Made by a program: the position numbers and the translations under genes. Below are positions 1 through 12,900 of a stretch of 64,000 nt of DNA, in pieces; position 1 is the stretch's first letter, and each line of letters starts with the position of its first letter. The stretch covers positions 30,482,944 through 30,546,943 of the forward strand of contig JAJKFL010000330.1 of the NCBI GenBank assembly GCA_021186555.1. Reading direction: 5' to 3'. The notes beneath the pieces are model-generated. The model did not search any database and was not told where the DNA came from. It saw nothing but the letters and a program-made list of their open reading frames with translations. The stretch is from Reticulitermes speratus. Lineage: Eukaryota; Arthropoda; Insecta; Blattodea; Rhinotermitidae.

Positions 1-661
1 TCTTTTAGCGAGGAGCTCTCAAGGGGCTCATTCTTTTTTATAAAGCGAAGACTTTAGCCATTCTCTTCATTATTTCTTGACATTTCATAGAGAATCTTCG
101 CTTATATAAAATATTCTGCCGGAAACGCTTTCACTAAAATATTCTCTGTTTTCTTACCGTGTTACTGCATGTTGACAAGGAAGTTTAAAATTTTTTTTTT
201 TTCGATGATTTGTAAAGTTGATTGCGGATTTGTCTTCTGGTGAAACGTTTTACCACCGGGATTTGTCGTAAAATAATTTCTGCGACGGAGACACACGTGA
301 AACACAAAGAAAGTAAGAAAGGAAATTAAATGCAATGTTATCACTGTAATGGTGGCGTGCAAACATGCCTTCGTGGCGTGCATGTCCCGTCATCTCAAAA
401 GCCACCTTACTATTACAATGCTGCATAATTAGCTCGGGAATGGCGGTCAGAAACCTGCTGGGGGAGGTGTACAATACTTACCACCCACACAAACAACCTA
501 CTTTTGTCATTATTCCTTTGTTTATAGTCGAATAAGGAGGCAAACGACATTGCAACAAGAGAATCAGTTGTTATATGTTATATGACTTCCTATCTTGGTA
601 TCATAATTAACCTTAAATGCCAATACACGTAACTAATTCGCTAAACAATTCATATTCCAGA
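1..661. other. Non-coding stretch, nothing recognised
   Basis: AT-rich sequence with short open frames that carry no recognisable protein features. No repeat family seen elsewhere in the window is obvious here. Confidence 0.5.
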
Positions 662-951
662 GGGGCCGCGATAGCTCAGTCGGTATAGCGACTCGCTACG
701 GGCTGGACGGTCCGGGGATCGAAGTCCGGTGACGGCGAGGTTTTCCGCACCCATCCAGACCGGCCCTAGGGCCCACTCAGCCTCCTGTAAAATTGGTACC
801 GGGTCTCTTTCTCGGGGGTAAAGCGGCCGAGGCGTGGCGTTGACCACTCACCCCTCTCTAGCGCCGAGTTTATAAAAAAGAGTAGAGCTATACCTCTACT
901 CACCATCTGGGACTTTATGGCCTGTTATAGGGTGAAATTTACCTTTACGTA
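662..951 (+). mobile_element. tRNA-headed SINE, family SINE1, near full length
   Basis: The 5' part looks like a tRNA gene: an A-box-like GATAGCTCAGTCGG followed by a B-box-like GGGGATCGAAGTCC about 40 bases later. These are the internal RNA polymerase III promoter elements typical of tRNA-derived SINEs. The body (GGGTAAAGCGGCCGAGG, then CCACTCACC) and the tail (GGCCTGTTATAGGGTGAAAT followed by TTTACC-like units) recur in other copies, for example near 42.3, 48.2, 54.7 and 60.4 kb. It is not a functional tRNA, because the acceptor ends do not pair convincingly. Confidence 0.8.
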
Positions 952-1046
952 AGTTTCAGAGTCGATTAGAAAATGAGTTTTCAGTGCACAAGTTTCGGGT
1001 TCTTTATCTTAAGCTCTAATATGAACAGGTCACACTTAATTTTACT

Positions 1047-4000
1047 GCTATCCCACTACTTTCACACACAGTCCATGCCACAGTTAAGGCTATCCCACTA
1101 CTTTCACACACAGTCCCTGCCACAGTTAAGGCTATCCCACTACTTTCACACACAGTCCCTGCCACAGTTAAGGCTATCCCACTACTTTCACACACAGTCC
1201 CTGCCACAGTTAAGGCTATCCCACTACTTTCACACACAGTCCCTGCCACAGTTAAGGCTATCCCACTACTTTCACACACAGTCCCTGCCACAGTTACTGC
1301 TATCCCACTACTTTCACACACAGTCCCTGCCACAGTTAAGGCTATCCCACTACTTTCACACACAGTCCCTGCCACAGTTAAGGCTATCCCACTACTTTCA
1401 CACACAGTCCCTGCCACAGTTAAGGCTATCCCACTACTTTCACACACAGTCCCTGCCACAGTTAAGGCTATCCCACTACTTTCACACACAGTCCCTGCCA
1501 CAGTTAAGGCTATCCCACTACTTTCACACACAGTCCCTGCCACAGTTATGCTATCCCACTACTTTCACACACAGTCCCTGCCACAGTTAAGGCTATCCCA
1601 CTACTTTCACACACAGTCCCTGCCACAGTTAAGGCTAACCCACTACTTTAACACACAGTCCTGCCACAGTTAAGGCTATCCCACTACTTTCACACACAGT
1701 CCATGCCACAGTTAAGGCTATCCCACTACTTTCACATACAGTCCATGCCCAGTTAAGGCTATCCCACTACTTTCACACTCAGTCCCTGCCACAGTTAAGG
1801 CTATCCCACTACTTTCACACACAGTCCATGCCACAGTTAAGGCTATCCCACTACTTTCACACAGTCCATGCCACAGTTAAGGCTATCCCACTACTTTCAC
1901 ACTCAGTCCTGCCACAGTTAAGGCTATCCCACTACTTTCACACACAGTCCATGCCACAGTTAAGGCTATCCACTACTTTCACACACAGTCCATGCCACAG
2001 TTAAGGCTATCCCACTACTTTCACACTCAGTCCCTGCACGTTAAGGCTATCCCACTACTTTCACACACAGTCCATGCCACAGTTAAGGCTATCCCACTAC
2101 TTTCACACACAGTCCATGCCACAGTTATAGGCTATCCCACTACTTTCACACACAGTCCATGCCACAGTTAAGGCTATCCCACTACTTTCACACACAGTCC
2201 ATGCCACAGTTAAGGCTATCCCACTACTTTCACACACAGTCCATGCCACAGTTAAGGCTATCCCACTACTTTCACACTCAGTCCTGCCACAGTTAAGGCT
2301 ATCCCACTACTTTCACACACAGTCCATGCCACAGTTAAGGCTATCCCACTACTTTCACACACAGTCCATGCCACAGTTAAGGCTATCCCACTACTTTCAC
2401 ACACAGTCCATGCCACAGTTAAGGCTATCCCACTACTTTCAACACAGTCCATGCCACAGTTACTGCTATCCCACTACTTTCACACACAGTCCTGCCACAG
2501 TTAAGGCTATCCCACTACTTTCACACAGTCCATGCCACAGTTAAGGCTATCCCACTACTTTCACACACAGTCCATGCCACAGTTAAGGCTATCCACTACT
2601 TTCACACACAGTCCATGCCACAGTTAAGGCTATCCCATACTTTCACACTCAGTCCCTGCCACAGTTAAGGCTATCCACTACTTTCACACTCAGTCCTGCC
2701 ACAGTTAAGGCTATCCACTACTTTCACACACAGTCCATGCCACAGTTAAGGCTATCCCACTACTTTCACACACAGTCCATGCCACAGTTAAGGCTATCCC
2801 ACTACTTTCACACACAGTCCATGCCACAGTTACTGCTATCCCACTACTTTCACACACAGTCCCTGCCACAGTTAAGGCTATCCCACTACTTTCACACACA
2901 GTCCATGCCACAGTTAAGGCTATCCCACTACTTTCACACACAGTCCATGCCACAGTTAAGGCTATCCCACTACTTTCACACACAGTCCATGCCACAGTTA
3001 TGCTATACCACTACTTTCACACACAGTCCCTGCCACAGTTAAGGCTTATCCCACTACTTTCACACACAGTCCATGCCACAGTTAAGGCTATCCCACTACT
3101 TTCACACACAGTCCATGCCACAGTTAAGGCTATCCCACTACTTTCACACACAGTCCATGCCACAGTTAAGGCTATCCACTACTTTCACACTCAGTCCCTG
3201 CCACAGTTAAGGCTATCCCACTACTTTCACACACAGTCCATGCCACAGTTAAGGCTTCCACTACTTTCACACACGTCATGCCAGTTAAGGCTATCCCACT
3301 ACTTTCACACTCGTCCCTGCCACAGTTAGGCTATCCACTACTTTCACACACAATCCTGCCACAGTTAGGCTATCCCATACTTTCACACACAGTCCATGCC
3401 ACAGTTAAGGCTATCCCACTACTTTCACACACAGTCCTGCCACAGTTAAGGCTATCCCATACTTTCACACACAGTCCATGCCACAGTTAAGGCTATCCCA
3501 CTACTTTCACACACAGTCCATGCCACAGTTAAGGCTATCCACTACTTTCACACACAGTCCATGCCACAGTTAAGGCTATCCCACTACTTTCACACACAGT
3601 CCCTGCCACGTTAGGCTATCCCACTACTTTCACACACAATCCATGCACAGTTAAGGCTATCCACTACTTTCACACACGTCCATGCCACAGTTAAGGCTAT
3701 CCCACTACTTTCACACACAGTCCATGCCAGTTAAGGCTATCCATACTTTCACACACAGTCCATGCCACAGTTAAGGCTATCCACTACTTTCACACACAGT
3801 CCATGCACAGTTAAGGCTATCCCACTACTTTCACACACAGTCATGCCACAGTTAGGCTATCCACTACTTTCACACACAGTCCCTGCCACAGTTAAGGCTA
3901 TCCCACTACTTTCACACACAGTCCCTGCCACAGTTAAGGCTATCCCACTACTTTCACACACAGTCCATGCCACAGTTAAGGCTATCCCACTACTTTCACA

Positions 4001-4191
4001 CACAGTCCATGCCACAGTTAAGGCTATCCCACTACTTTCACACTCAGTCCCTGCCACAGTTAAGGCTATCCCACTACTTTCACACACAGTCCCTGCCACA
4101 GTTAAGGCTATCCCACTACTTTCAAACTCAGTCCCTGCCACAGGTAAGGCTAACCCACTACTTGTACACACAGTCCCTGCCACAGTTAAGG
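1047..4191. repeat. 42-bp minisatellite array, about 75 copies
   Basis: The unit begins CTATCCCACTACTTTCACAC and ends GCCACAGTTAAGG. Common variants are CCCTG/CCATG, ACA/ACT before CAGTCC, and TTAAGG/TTACTG. Because 42 is a multiple of three, 14-residue periodic open frames appear on both strands (LSHYFHTQSLPQLR on +, TVAGTVCESSGIAL on -). They are broken repeatedly by 1-bp indels and there is no sign that the array is translated. Units from 1,050 to 1,620 are nearly identical; between 1,640 and 3,880 many units lack single bases. Confidence 0.97.
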
Positions 4192-4570
4192 CATTTCTCT
4201 TATCGTAGGACGATCTTTTCCCTCTTGATATCAGAGACGACTACATACACCCTGTTATCACCTTGATATCAGTCTCTTGATATCAGTCCGCGTCCTATGC
4301 ATTTCCATGTCGCGCTCGCCTTTAAAATTTGTGGCCGCCAAAATTTTGCTTCAGAGCTGGGAAAAGGTGATAATCCTTCGGTGATAAATTCCCCTGATAT
4401 AATTATAATAATTTATTAATTACGAGATTATATGCCATGGAAACTTGTTCTCTGAACGAACCGCGCCTAATTCCCAGACAATATCTCATTTTCACTAAAA
4501 ATGGCATTCTGTATTTTCATTGTTTGCAAATACTTTAATTTACCTTTACTGTAGGTGGGCACTTCGGAAA
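4192..4570. other. Non-coding stretch, nothing recognised
   Basis: Unique-looking AT-rich sequence between the 42-bp array and a LINE remnant. TTGATATCAG occurs several times at 4,226-4,290 as a minor local repeat. Confidence 0.4.
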
Positions 4571-4945
4571 GTAGATCAGAAGTATCTGGAAATTTTTGAA
4601 ATGTGGTGCTGGAGAAGAATGGAGAAGATCAGTTGGACTGATCGTGTGAGAAATTAAGAAGTATTACCTAGAGTCAAGGAGGAGAGGAATATCGTACATA
4701 CAATAAAAAGAAGAAAGGCTAACTAAATTTGTCACATCTTGCGTAGGAACTGCCTTCTAAAACACGTGATTGAAGGAAAGATGGAAGGGAAAAGAAGATG
4801 AGGATGAAGACGTAGGTAGCTACTGGATGAACTTAAGGAAAATAGAAGATACGGTAGTTTGAAGGTGGAAACACCAGATCGCATTATCGGGGGGCAGTCA
4901 CTTAGGAAGAAGCTATGGACCTCTCACAGACTACGTAACGAATGA
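4571..4945 (+). pseudogene. LINE1-family non-LTR retrotransposon, 3' end of the reverse-transcriptase ORF, decayed
   Basis: The plus strand conceptually encodes fragments such as MWCWRRMEKISWTD, then VKEERN and a HTIKRRK-like stretch, then a basic RRRKQLLDEL-like C-terminus. These are the post-RT C-terminal residues of a non-LTR element, interrupted by stops and frameshifts. Related copies lie at 15.2, 17.2 (minus), 37.4, 37.7, 41.3 and 53.6 kb. In better copies the element ends in an AATG microsatellite tail; here only AACGAATGACC remains at about 4,938. The clade is not assigned. It is a dead 5'-truncated copy. Confidence 0.75.
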
Positions 4946-5840
4946 CCAGTAGCCTGACCACAGTCAGTATAATGTCGACGAGTCATCTGACAACAGCACA
5001 GCCAATTCACGACATGTCGTATTACGTATAATATATGGTTTACCTTCAACAATATACAGCATGTAACGTAAGAGTAATACGGAGCCCTACGATTTATTGA
5101 CTACGCTCTTTGGTCTCTTATAATGTTTGCTCTTCTCTTTCGGTATAAGTGGAATACACAAAGTGATAAGTTTCTGCCATTATTTAATCACGTTTTCAAT
5201 TTAAATCCTTTACATTATACATGGCTTTGCGGATCAACTTGTCATGTTCCCTTTTAGTGAATATCCGACTGGTTGATTGATTCTGCCTTTTACTGCCGCA
5301 CTTATGTTGAGGGTTAAGCGTCGGGGTGGGGTGGGGGTGAGTGGGGGTGGGGGGGTTTCATGAAACTATGTTTTGTGGCCAACCTTCCACAACTCCTTCA
5401 GAAAGGTCAAAGGGAATATAATGGTCGACATAAGTGTTTCAAATTTTCTTAGAACCAAGTCGCCAGAAATGTTTTTTTCTGTATTTATAAAGCTTTATTC
5501 TGAAAGTTGAATAGTTTTATGGGGTGGGGGTTGGGCGCTGTATGTGCAATGTATATGTATGTCTAGCCTCAGCTGTTGGCTGCATTGATATTTAATAAAG
5601 TAATTCACTACATCCATATAGGAGAAGAAAATTGCATATTAATTTATTATTGAGAAAAACCTGAGAGTGTGATTCTAGGTGGGAGGCTGAGTTATAATTG
5701 TCGGAGGAATGTCGAAATGAATCTTCGAAGTAGTAGAATGTGAGGGATGTCATTGACTGAAGTGGATTTGGTAGGGTCCAATGTTGGGCTCTTGTGAAAA
5801 TTGGAGTTTAATCCAGGTACACTGGAAAATATTACATGAA
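4946..5840. other. Non-coding stretch with one G-rich tract
   Basis: No recognisable genes. The notable element is the G-rich tract described separately at 5,323-5,356. Confidence 0.4.
5323..5356 (+). other. G-rich tract, potential G-quadruplex
   Basis: Six G-runs of four to seven bases are separated by short linkers on the plus strand, which satisfies the usual four-run rule for G-quadruplex formation. No gene context is visible to give it a role. Confidence 0.55.
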
Positions 5841-5862
5841 TCAAATTCCAGTTAAAGGTAAT

Positions 5863-6128
5863 TTTTTTTTTCTATGGCTCGACAGCCTTATATGGGCCTG
5901 GGCTTCCTCGTTTCGTCGAGGTTTCATGGTCCACACACATTTGAGACACACCACAGTCGGTAGGACTCCTCTGGACGAAGGACCAGCCCGTCGCAGAGAC
6001 CTCTACCTGACAAAACACAACACTCACAAGAGACAGACATCCATGACCCCGGTGGGATTCGAACCCACGATCCTAGTAAGCGAGCGGCCGCAGACCCACG
6101 CCTTAGACGGCACGGCCACTGGGATCGG
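5863..6128 (-). mobile_element. tRNA-headed SINE, family SINE3, full length with perfect target duplication
   Basis: Read on the minus strand, the head carries a tRNA-Leu/Ser-like D-arm (GGCCGTGCCGTCTAAGGCG) and a B box (GTGGGTTCGAATCCC). A body containing CGACGGGCTGGTCC and GACGAAACGAGGA follows, and the element ends in an A-tract (T-tract on the plus strand at about 5,862-5,871). The 14-bp direct repeat CAGTTAAAGGTAAT flanks it exactly (5,849-5,862 and 6,129-6,142), so this is a clean target-primed insertion. Open frames across it give peptides such as CECCVLSGRGLCDGLV that are only SINE translations. Confidence 0.9.
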
Positions 6129-6435
6129 CAGTTAAAGGTAATAGAGGCTTTTAAATCGCCAGGATATGTCATAAACAGCTACATGAAATTCTCATTGTGG
6201 ATTGCTATGGAAAGAATCACAACACTGTTAGCAAATAAAATCAACAACTAAACGACAGCCACACATTCACCAAACACCAAATTTTCGACATAAAAGCTGC
6301 GTAAATTGGGAAAACACAGAACATCCAACACCCACCGAACAGGAAACATTATCAAAGTACCGCACCACAATAACAAACAAACAAACGAACAAACAAGACG
6401 ACTAAAAATGTCATTACCTGAGTCTTAAACAGACA

Positions 6436-6472
6436 TCACCTGAAGATAACCTACATAAGCCGAAATATCTGA
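6436..6472 (+). ncRNA. Degenerate hammerhead-like motif of Penelope-like type
   Basis: CACCTGAAGATAACC, a short spacer, then AAGCCGAAATATC. This keeps the order CUGAAGA-U-helix II-GAAA, but helix II has lost pairs and the C after GAAA is changed. The upstream sequence from about 6,143 may be the retroelement's 3' part into which the SINE at 5,863-6,128 inserted. Probably inactive. Confidence 0.35.
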
Positions 6473-6945
6473 CTGACTGACTAACTCCATGGAGCAGACT
6501 TCTTCCTGAAAATCTAATAGGTCTTCAGCTAGTCAAGAAATTCCCCGCATTTTATGGAATCCGAAGGTTCATTACCGCACTCACAAACGCCCGCCACACA
6601 TCCTGTGACAGAACAATCCATTCCATGCTTCCCCATCCCGCTTCTTGAAGAACCAGTTGAATATTATCATATCATCTACGCCTGGGTCTTCCAAGTGGTT
6701 TCTTTCTATCAGGTCTCCTCACCAAAACTCTATATGCACCTCTCCTGTCGCCCATACGTGCCATATGCCCCGCCCACCTTATTTTTCCTCTTAATATTTG
6801 GTGAGGCGTACAGAGCATGAAACTCCTCGCTGTGTAGTCTTCTTCACTCCCCTGTTACTTCGTCCTTCTTAGACCCAAATATCGTCCTGAGCCAGCGTAT
6901 GAAAGACCAACCTCACACGTCGAAACAACTTATGATTCTTATATA
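6468..6945 (-). pseudogene. LINE2-family non-LTR retrotransposon 3' end, decayed
   Basis: The minus strand carries the C-terminal coding remnant (the [12 protein letters not shown]-like and GRPRRRW-like region seen best at 44.0-44.3 kb) and the 3' end CTCCATGGAGTTAGTC. Its tail appears on the plus strand at the left edge as CTGACTGACTGACTAACT, a variant of the AGTT tail. Frames are interrupted throughout. Confidence 0.75.
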
Positions 6946-8186
6946 GCTATCTAAGATATGAATTTTTAAGCAGCTATCGACCTATTGTACGTTAAAGACT
7001 GTTGTGCCTACACGATAAAAATCATATTCTTCCAACTGGAATTTCATTAAATACTACAATTGTATACCCAAAGTGTAGATATTATTTAAAATTATTAGTA
7101 ATATTAGCTTGGTACTCCAGACCCTGAATGTTTAATAAATCTGTAACCGCCTCTTTTTAAGTAACGTCTGCCCAAATTTACTTGACACATTTTGCAACCC
7201 TGCCTGTTAATTATTCGTTTTCTTCAGCCCAGAGCTTTTCAACACTGCATTTGTCGTGTGACATTTGTTTCCAAATATGACTGTCTTGCTATAAATTGTG
7301 GTGAATGACATCATTACTAGTACTTGAAAACTCGGCGAGGAGGATTCATAAGAAGAGTTAATTTAAATGGTTACACTTGTGCTGGTTTAACAATGAGATT
7401 TTTCCTTTTAAAATGAGTTTTACACTGCGGCAGTATGTCGAGATACGTCTTCGTTGTAACCATACTTGTAAATTTAAAGCTGTCTTGAGGTTTTCTTAAA
7501 ATAGAATGTGCATGTAAATGAATAGCACCCCCTAAAATAGCTCAGAATTGTGCACTGATGAGGCAGCCATCCCATTAGGCATATAAATTAGACCCTAATT
7601 AAACACGCCTTCCGCGATAATAAAGGAGGTAAAAAAAAAATAAAGATTAGTAATCTGTATATAAATTTAGAAACCTGTTGGACACGCAGTCCGCCGCCCC
7701 ACGTAGTGTCTGACGTCGACGTCGTGGATCATAATATGCGCAGTGTTGCTTCCGCGTTCCAAGAGATACAGTTGTGTGTCCGGATTGTGAACACAATACA
7801 GATGTTTTCTCTGGATACATTTCATTTTCTGTTACTGAGACCAGGAAAATATTTCACATAGATCAGTCCCCTCCATATCGTCACACTTCATCTTGATTCG
7901 TACTTCTGTCTACAAAGTTATACCCTCCAGTTATCCAGCGATACTGTTTACAGGGTGAACAGGGCAGAGATTAGAAAGCTTCAAGGTTTTTATACTCCTC
8001 ATCCATTGGAATTCTTTCCGTGCCCCCAGTATAGTTACTTTAATCATATATTACCTGGAGTACAGCTGACGTAAATTATATTAAATTTCCCTTCAAGACA
8101 AATTTCTTTTTATCGTAAATGTTGTAATTTTATGTCTCCGTGTAATTGTAATATATATTTAAGAAATGCGAAGTCCAATATTTGGC
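6946..8186. other. Non-coding stretch, nothing recognised
   Basis: No recognisable element or coding region; short homopolymers only. Confidence 0.4.
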
Positions 8187-8425
8187 CATTGGGATTTTTC
8201 ATTGGCTTAATCCTTCTGGCCACACTATAGCCCTGGGGTTGACTCAGCCTTTAACAGAAATGATTACTAGGGATATCTCCTGGGGGGGGGGGGAGGGGGG
8301 AGTAAAGACGGCCGCTGCATGGGGCTGACAACCGTACCACCTCCATGTGCCGATATTCAAGAAATTCTGGAAGCATCAACCTTCTGGAGCCCTAAGGGCT
8401 TGTCCAGGCCTGTAATTGGTTAACA
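8187..8425 (+). mobile_element. SINE2-family copy, 5' truncated (tRNA head missing)
   Basis: It starts in the SINE2 body (TTGGGATTTTTCATTGGC), then GGGGTTGACTCAGCC, GCCGCTGCATGGGGCTGACA and the terminal AGCCCTAAGGGCTTGTCCAG. An unusual G13 run followed by AGGGGGGAG sits where other copies have CCTGGGGGTAAAG. Confidence 0.8.
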
Positions 8426-8632
8426 AAGTCGTATAGCAATAAATCTTCTCATTAAATAAAGTAATGTTAAAGCAAATGTACTCTTTACAGATTGTTTTGT
8501 CGTTTTATGCTATTGCATTAGTTTTCAGTATCTTTCCTGAACTCACATCAGGAACAAGACGAGAACAGTAAAATGAATAACCAAAAATCCTTCTTCTCCT
8601 GTACTGCTCACACCTTGAAGATGGAGGTATGG

Positions 8633-8895
8633 GGGCACGCGGTGGCGCAGTTGATTGAGGCACTGCGCTACGAGCCGGAAGGTCACGGGTTCGATTCCCG
8701 ATGGTGTCATTTTCAGTAACATAATTCTTTCGGTCTTACTTTGGCCCTGGAGTCGACTCAGCCTTAAAGAGAAATGAGTACCAGGAATATTTCCTGGGGG
8801 TAAAGCCGGCCGGTGCGTACGGCTGACAACCTTACCACCTTCATGTGTCGATTGTGGAACGCTAAGGGCCTGTCCAGGCCTGCAATGGGATTGAT
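8633..8895 (+). mobile_element. tRNA-headed SINE, family SINE2
   Basis: The head GGTGGCGCAGTTGATTGAGG and B box GGGTTCGATTCCCG give a clear tRNA-like Pol III promoter. The body matches the copies at 8.2, 43.6 and 55.8 kb (GGAGTCGACTCAGCC, GGGGGTAAAGCCGGCCGGTG, GCTAAGGGCCTGTCCAGG). The internal ATTGGGATTTTTCATTGGC segment is changed in this copy. Confidence 0.85.
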
Positions 8896-9269
8896 TTACC
8901 TATAAACGTATATATTTCTTGTCGAAGTTTAACATAGTTTCACGCTGTTTTTATGTGAATTGTTTATACCTACCTTTTTTCAGTAGTATAAAAATGGTTT
9001 TGGTGTGTTCATAATAATTTATGGGCTGCAATCATTGATCTCTATCAGCACACACAATAGGTATTGATTACCATGACATTACATGTTGCAGATTAAAATA
9101 TCATTTAACAATTTATGTTTTTATCTATGTTATTGATTCAGATTTTTTTTTGCCTCAATTTGGTGTTATAATCTACTTATGTAATGTGGAGCCTGTTTTA
9201 TTTGCTGTTTGGTGTCTTTGGCACCTGACACCCGTTATGACGTCAAAATCTTTGATTCTTTTTTTTTTC

Positions 9270-9368
9270 CCAGGGGTAAAGCAGCAGGGGCTTGAGTTTA
9301 ACCACTCACCCCCGTTTTTTTGTCGAGTTTAAGAATAAGTGCATCAATACCTCCACTCCAATTTGATG
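9270..9368 (+). mobile_element. SINE1 3' fragment
   Basis: CAGGGGTAAAGCAGCAGG, TTTAACCACTCACCCCC and the TACCTCCACTC region match the SINE1 body at 800-900. The head is missing. Confidence 0.6.
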
Positions 9369-9993
9369 CCTGCGTGCTGTAAACAGAGATAACGTCATCT
9401 CTTTTAAAGCCAAGTCTCTCTTTCAGTTAAAATATATTACGAAACTCGAGTGTTGTCTCCAAGAGAAGTGTATTTAGATCAGAGTCAGAGGAAATTTACT
9501 ATTAAGTTTCTGGAGAATATCATACTTGCATTATGTGTGCGCATTAATGGTAACGATATGTCATTAGGTGAAGGAATTGTAAAAAATGGTCTTCTAAATG
9601 AACCAAACGAGGACTCCTTTCAACGTGCTTGGATATTCTAATAGCATTTTTTACAATCCTTTGTAACAATACTTACGTAAATTAATTTTAATGTTTGTTT
9701 GCTTTTTTTATTTGATCCACTTATATGAGTGATGTAATTTGGTGTTCTGGCAAAGTACGTGTTGTAAGACCCCATTTTCGTGATATGTTGCTGTGCATGG
9801 TAATGTAGAGGCACACAAACGTCCTCGTCTCGTTTGGATTTCAGTATATAACTCAATACTGTATTCTACAGTGAAATGTCGAAAGCAATTTATGTTACAA
9901 AGGATTATGACAGATATGTCAACAAGGGATTTGACAACAGAGCATTCTAGCACATGTATAAGGAACGGAAATTGCAGTGACTTTTTTTTTATT
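9369..9993. other. Non-coding stretch before the satellite
   Basis: Small open frames on both strands have no recognisable protein features. No repeat family is recognised. Confidence 0.35.
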
Positions 9994-12900
9994 TAGCAGC
10001 AGGTTATCGAATAACCAACTCTGTCGTAGCACACGTGTTAGGGTTCCAACTAACCAAGCAGCAGGTTATCGAATAACCAACTCTGTCGTAGCACACGTGT
10101 TAGGGTTCCAACTAACCAAGCAGCAGGTTATCGAATAACCAACTCTGTCGTAGCACACGTGTTAGGGTTCCAACTAACCAAGCAGCAGGTTATCGAATAA
10201 CCAACTCTGTCGTAGCACACGTGTTAGGGTTCCAACTAACCAAGCAGCAGGTTATCGAATAACCAACTCTGTCGTAGCACACGTGTTAGGGTTCCAACTA
10301 ACCAAGCAGCAGGTTATCGAATAACCAACCCTGTCGTAGCACACGTGTTAGGGTTCCAACTAACCAAGCAGCAGGTTATCGAATAACCAACTCTGTCGTA
10401 GCTCACGTGTTAGGGTTCCAACTAACCAAGCAGCAGGTTATCGAATAACCAACCCTGTCGTAGCACACGTGTTAGGGTTCCAACTAACCAAGCAGCAGGT
10501 TATCGAATAACCAACCCTGTCGTAGCACACGTGTTAGGGTTCCAACTAACCAAGCAGCAGGTTATCGAATAACCAACCCTGTCGTAGCACACGTGTTAGG
10601 GTTCCAACTAACCAAGCAGCAGGTTATCGAATAACCAACCCTGTCGTAGCACACGTGTTAGGGTTCCAACTAACCAAGCAGCAGGTTATCGAATAACCAA
10701 CCCTGTCGTAGCACACGTGTTAGGGTTCCAACTAACCAAGCAGCAGGTTATCGAATAACCAACTCTGTCGTAGCTCACGTGTTAGGGTTTCAATAACCAA
10801 GCAGCAGGTTATCGAATAACCAACCCTGTCGTAGCTCACGTGTTAGGGTTCCAACTAACCAAGCAGCAGGTTATCGAATAACCAACTCTGTCGTAGCTCA
10901 CGTGTTAGGGTTCCAACTAACCAAGCAGCAGGTTATCGAATAACCAACCCTGTCGTAGCACACGTGTTAGGGTTCCAACTAACCAAGCAGCAGGTTATCG
11001 AATAACCAACCCTGTCGTAGCACACGTGTTAGGGTTCCAACTAACCAAGCAGCAGGTTATCGAATAACCAACCCTGTCGTAGCACACGTGTTAGGGTTCC
11101 AACTAACCAAGCAGCAGGTTATCGAATAACCAACCCTGTCGTAGCACACGTGTTAGGGTTCCAACTAACCAAGCAGCAGGTTATCGAATAACCAACCCTG
11201 TCGTAGCACACGTGTTAGGGTTCCAACTAACCAAGCAGCAGGTTATCGAATAACCAACTCTGTCGTAGCTCACGTGTTAGGGTTTCAATAACCAAGCAGC
11301 AGGTTATCGAATAACCAACTCTGTCGTAGCTCACGTGTTAGGGTTCCAACTAACCAAGCAGCAGGTTATCGAATAACCAACTCTGTCGTAGCTCACGTGT
11401 TAGGGTTCCAACTAACCAAGCAGCAGGTTATCGAATAACCAACCCTGTCGTAGCACACGTGTTAGGGTTCCAACTAACCAAGCAGCAGGTTATCGAATAA
11501 CCAACCCTGTCGTAGCACACGTGTTAGGGTTCCAACTAACCAAGCAGCAGGTTATCGAATAACCAACCCTGTCGTAGCACACGTGTTAGGGTTCCAACTA
11601 ACCAAGCAGCAGGTTATCGAATAACCAACCCTGTCGTAGCACACGTGTTAGGGTTCCAACTAACCAAGCAGCAGGTTATCGAATAACCAACCCTGTCGTA
11701 GCACACGTGTTAGGGTTCCAACTAACCAAGCAGCAGGTTATCGAATAACCAACCCTGTCGTAGCTCACGTGTTAGGGTTCCAACTAACCAAGCAGCAGGT
11801 TATCGAATAACCAACTCTGTCGTAGCTCACGTGTTAGGGTTCCAACTAACCAAGCAGCAGGTTATCGAATAACCAACCCTGTCGTAGCACACGTGTTAGG
11901 GTTCCAACTAACCAAGCAGCAGGTTATCGAATAACCAACCCTGTCGTAGCACACGTGTTAGGGTTCCAACTAACCAAGCAGCAGGTTATCGAATAACCAA
12001 CCCTGTCGTAGCACACGTGTTAGGGTTCCAACTAACCAAGCAGCAGGTTATCGAATAACCAACCCTGTCGTAGCACACGTGTTAGGGTTCCAACTAACCA
12101 AGCAGCAGGTTATCGAATAACCAACCCTGTCGTAGCACACGTGTTAGGGTTCCAACTAACCAAGCAGCAGGTTATCGAATAACCAACCCTGTCGTAGCAC
12201 ACGTGTTAGGGTTCCAACTAACCAAGCAGCAGGTTATCGAATAACCAACCCTGTCGTAGCACACGTGTTAGGGTTCCAACTAACCAAGCAGCAGGTTATC
12301 GAATAACCAACCCTGTCGTAGCACACGTGTTAGGGTTCCAACTAACCAAGCAGCAGGTTATCGAATAACCAACCCTGTCGTAGCACACGTGTTAGGGTTC
12401 CAACTAACCAAGCAGCAGGTTATCGAATAACCAACTCTGTCGTAGCTCACGTGTTAGGGTTTCAATAACCAAGCAGCAGGTTATCGAATAACCGACCCTG
12501 TCGTAGCTCACGTGTTAGGGTTCCAACTAACCAAGCAGCAGGTTATCGAATAACCAACTCTGTCGTAGCTCACGTGTTAGGGTTCCAACTAACCAAGCAG
12601 CAGGTTATCGAATAACCAACCCTGTCGTAGCACACGTGTTAGGGTTCCAACTAACCAAGCAGCAGGTTATCGAATAACCAACCCTGTCGTAGCACACGTG
12701 TTAGGGTTCCAACTAACCAAGCAGCAGGTTATCGAATAACCAACCCTGTCGTAGCACACGTGTTAGGGTTCCAACTAACCAAGCAGCAGGTTATCGAATA
12801 ACCAACCCTGTCGTAGCACACGTGTTAGGGTTCCAACTAACCAAGCAGCAGGTTATCGAATAACCAACTCTGTCGTAGCTCACGTGTTAGGGTTTCAATA

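Noticed and set aside
1016-1590. Long frames (205 codons + and 175 codons -) over the 42-bp array as genes
   Set aside because: They follow from a 42-bp (14-codon) period, occur on both strands, and are broken by indels further along.
5836-6172. Small proteins on either strand (CECCVLSGRGLCDGLV type)
   Set aside because: They lie within SINE3 and its flank; equivalent peptides appear at every SINE3 copy.
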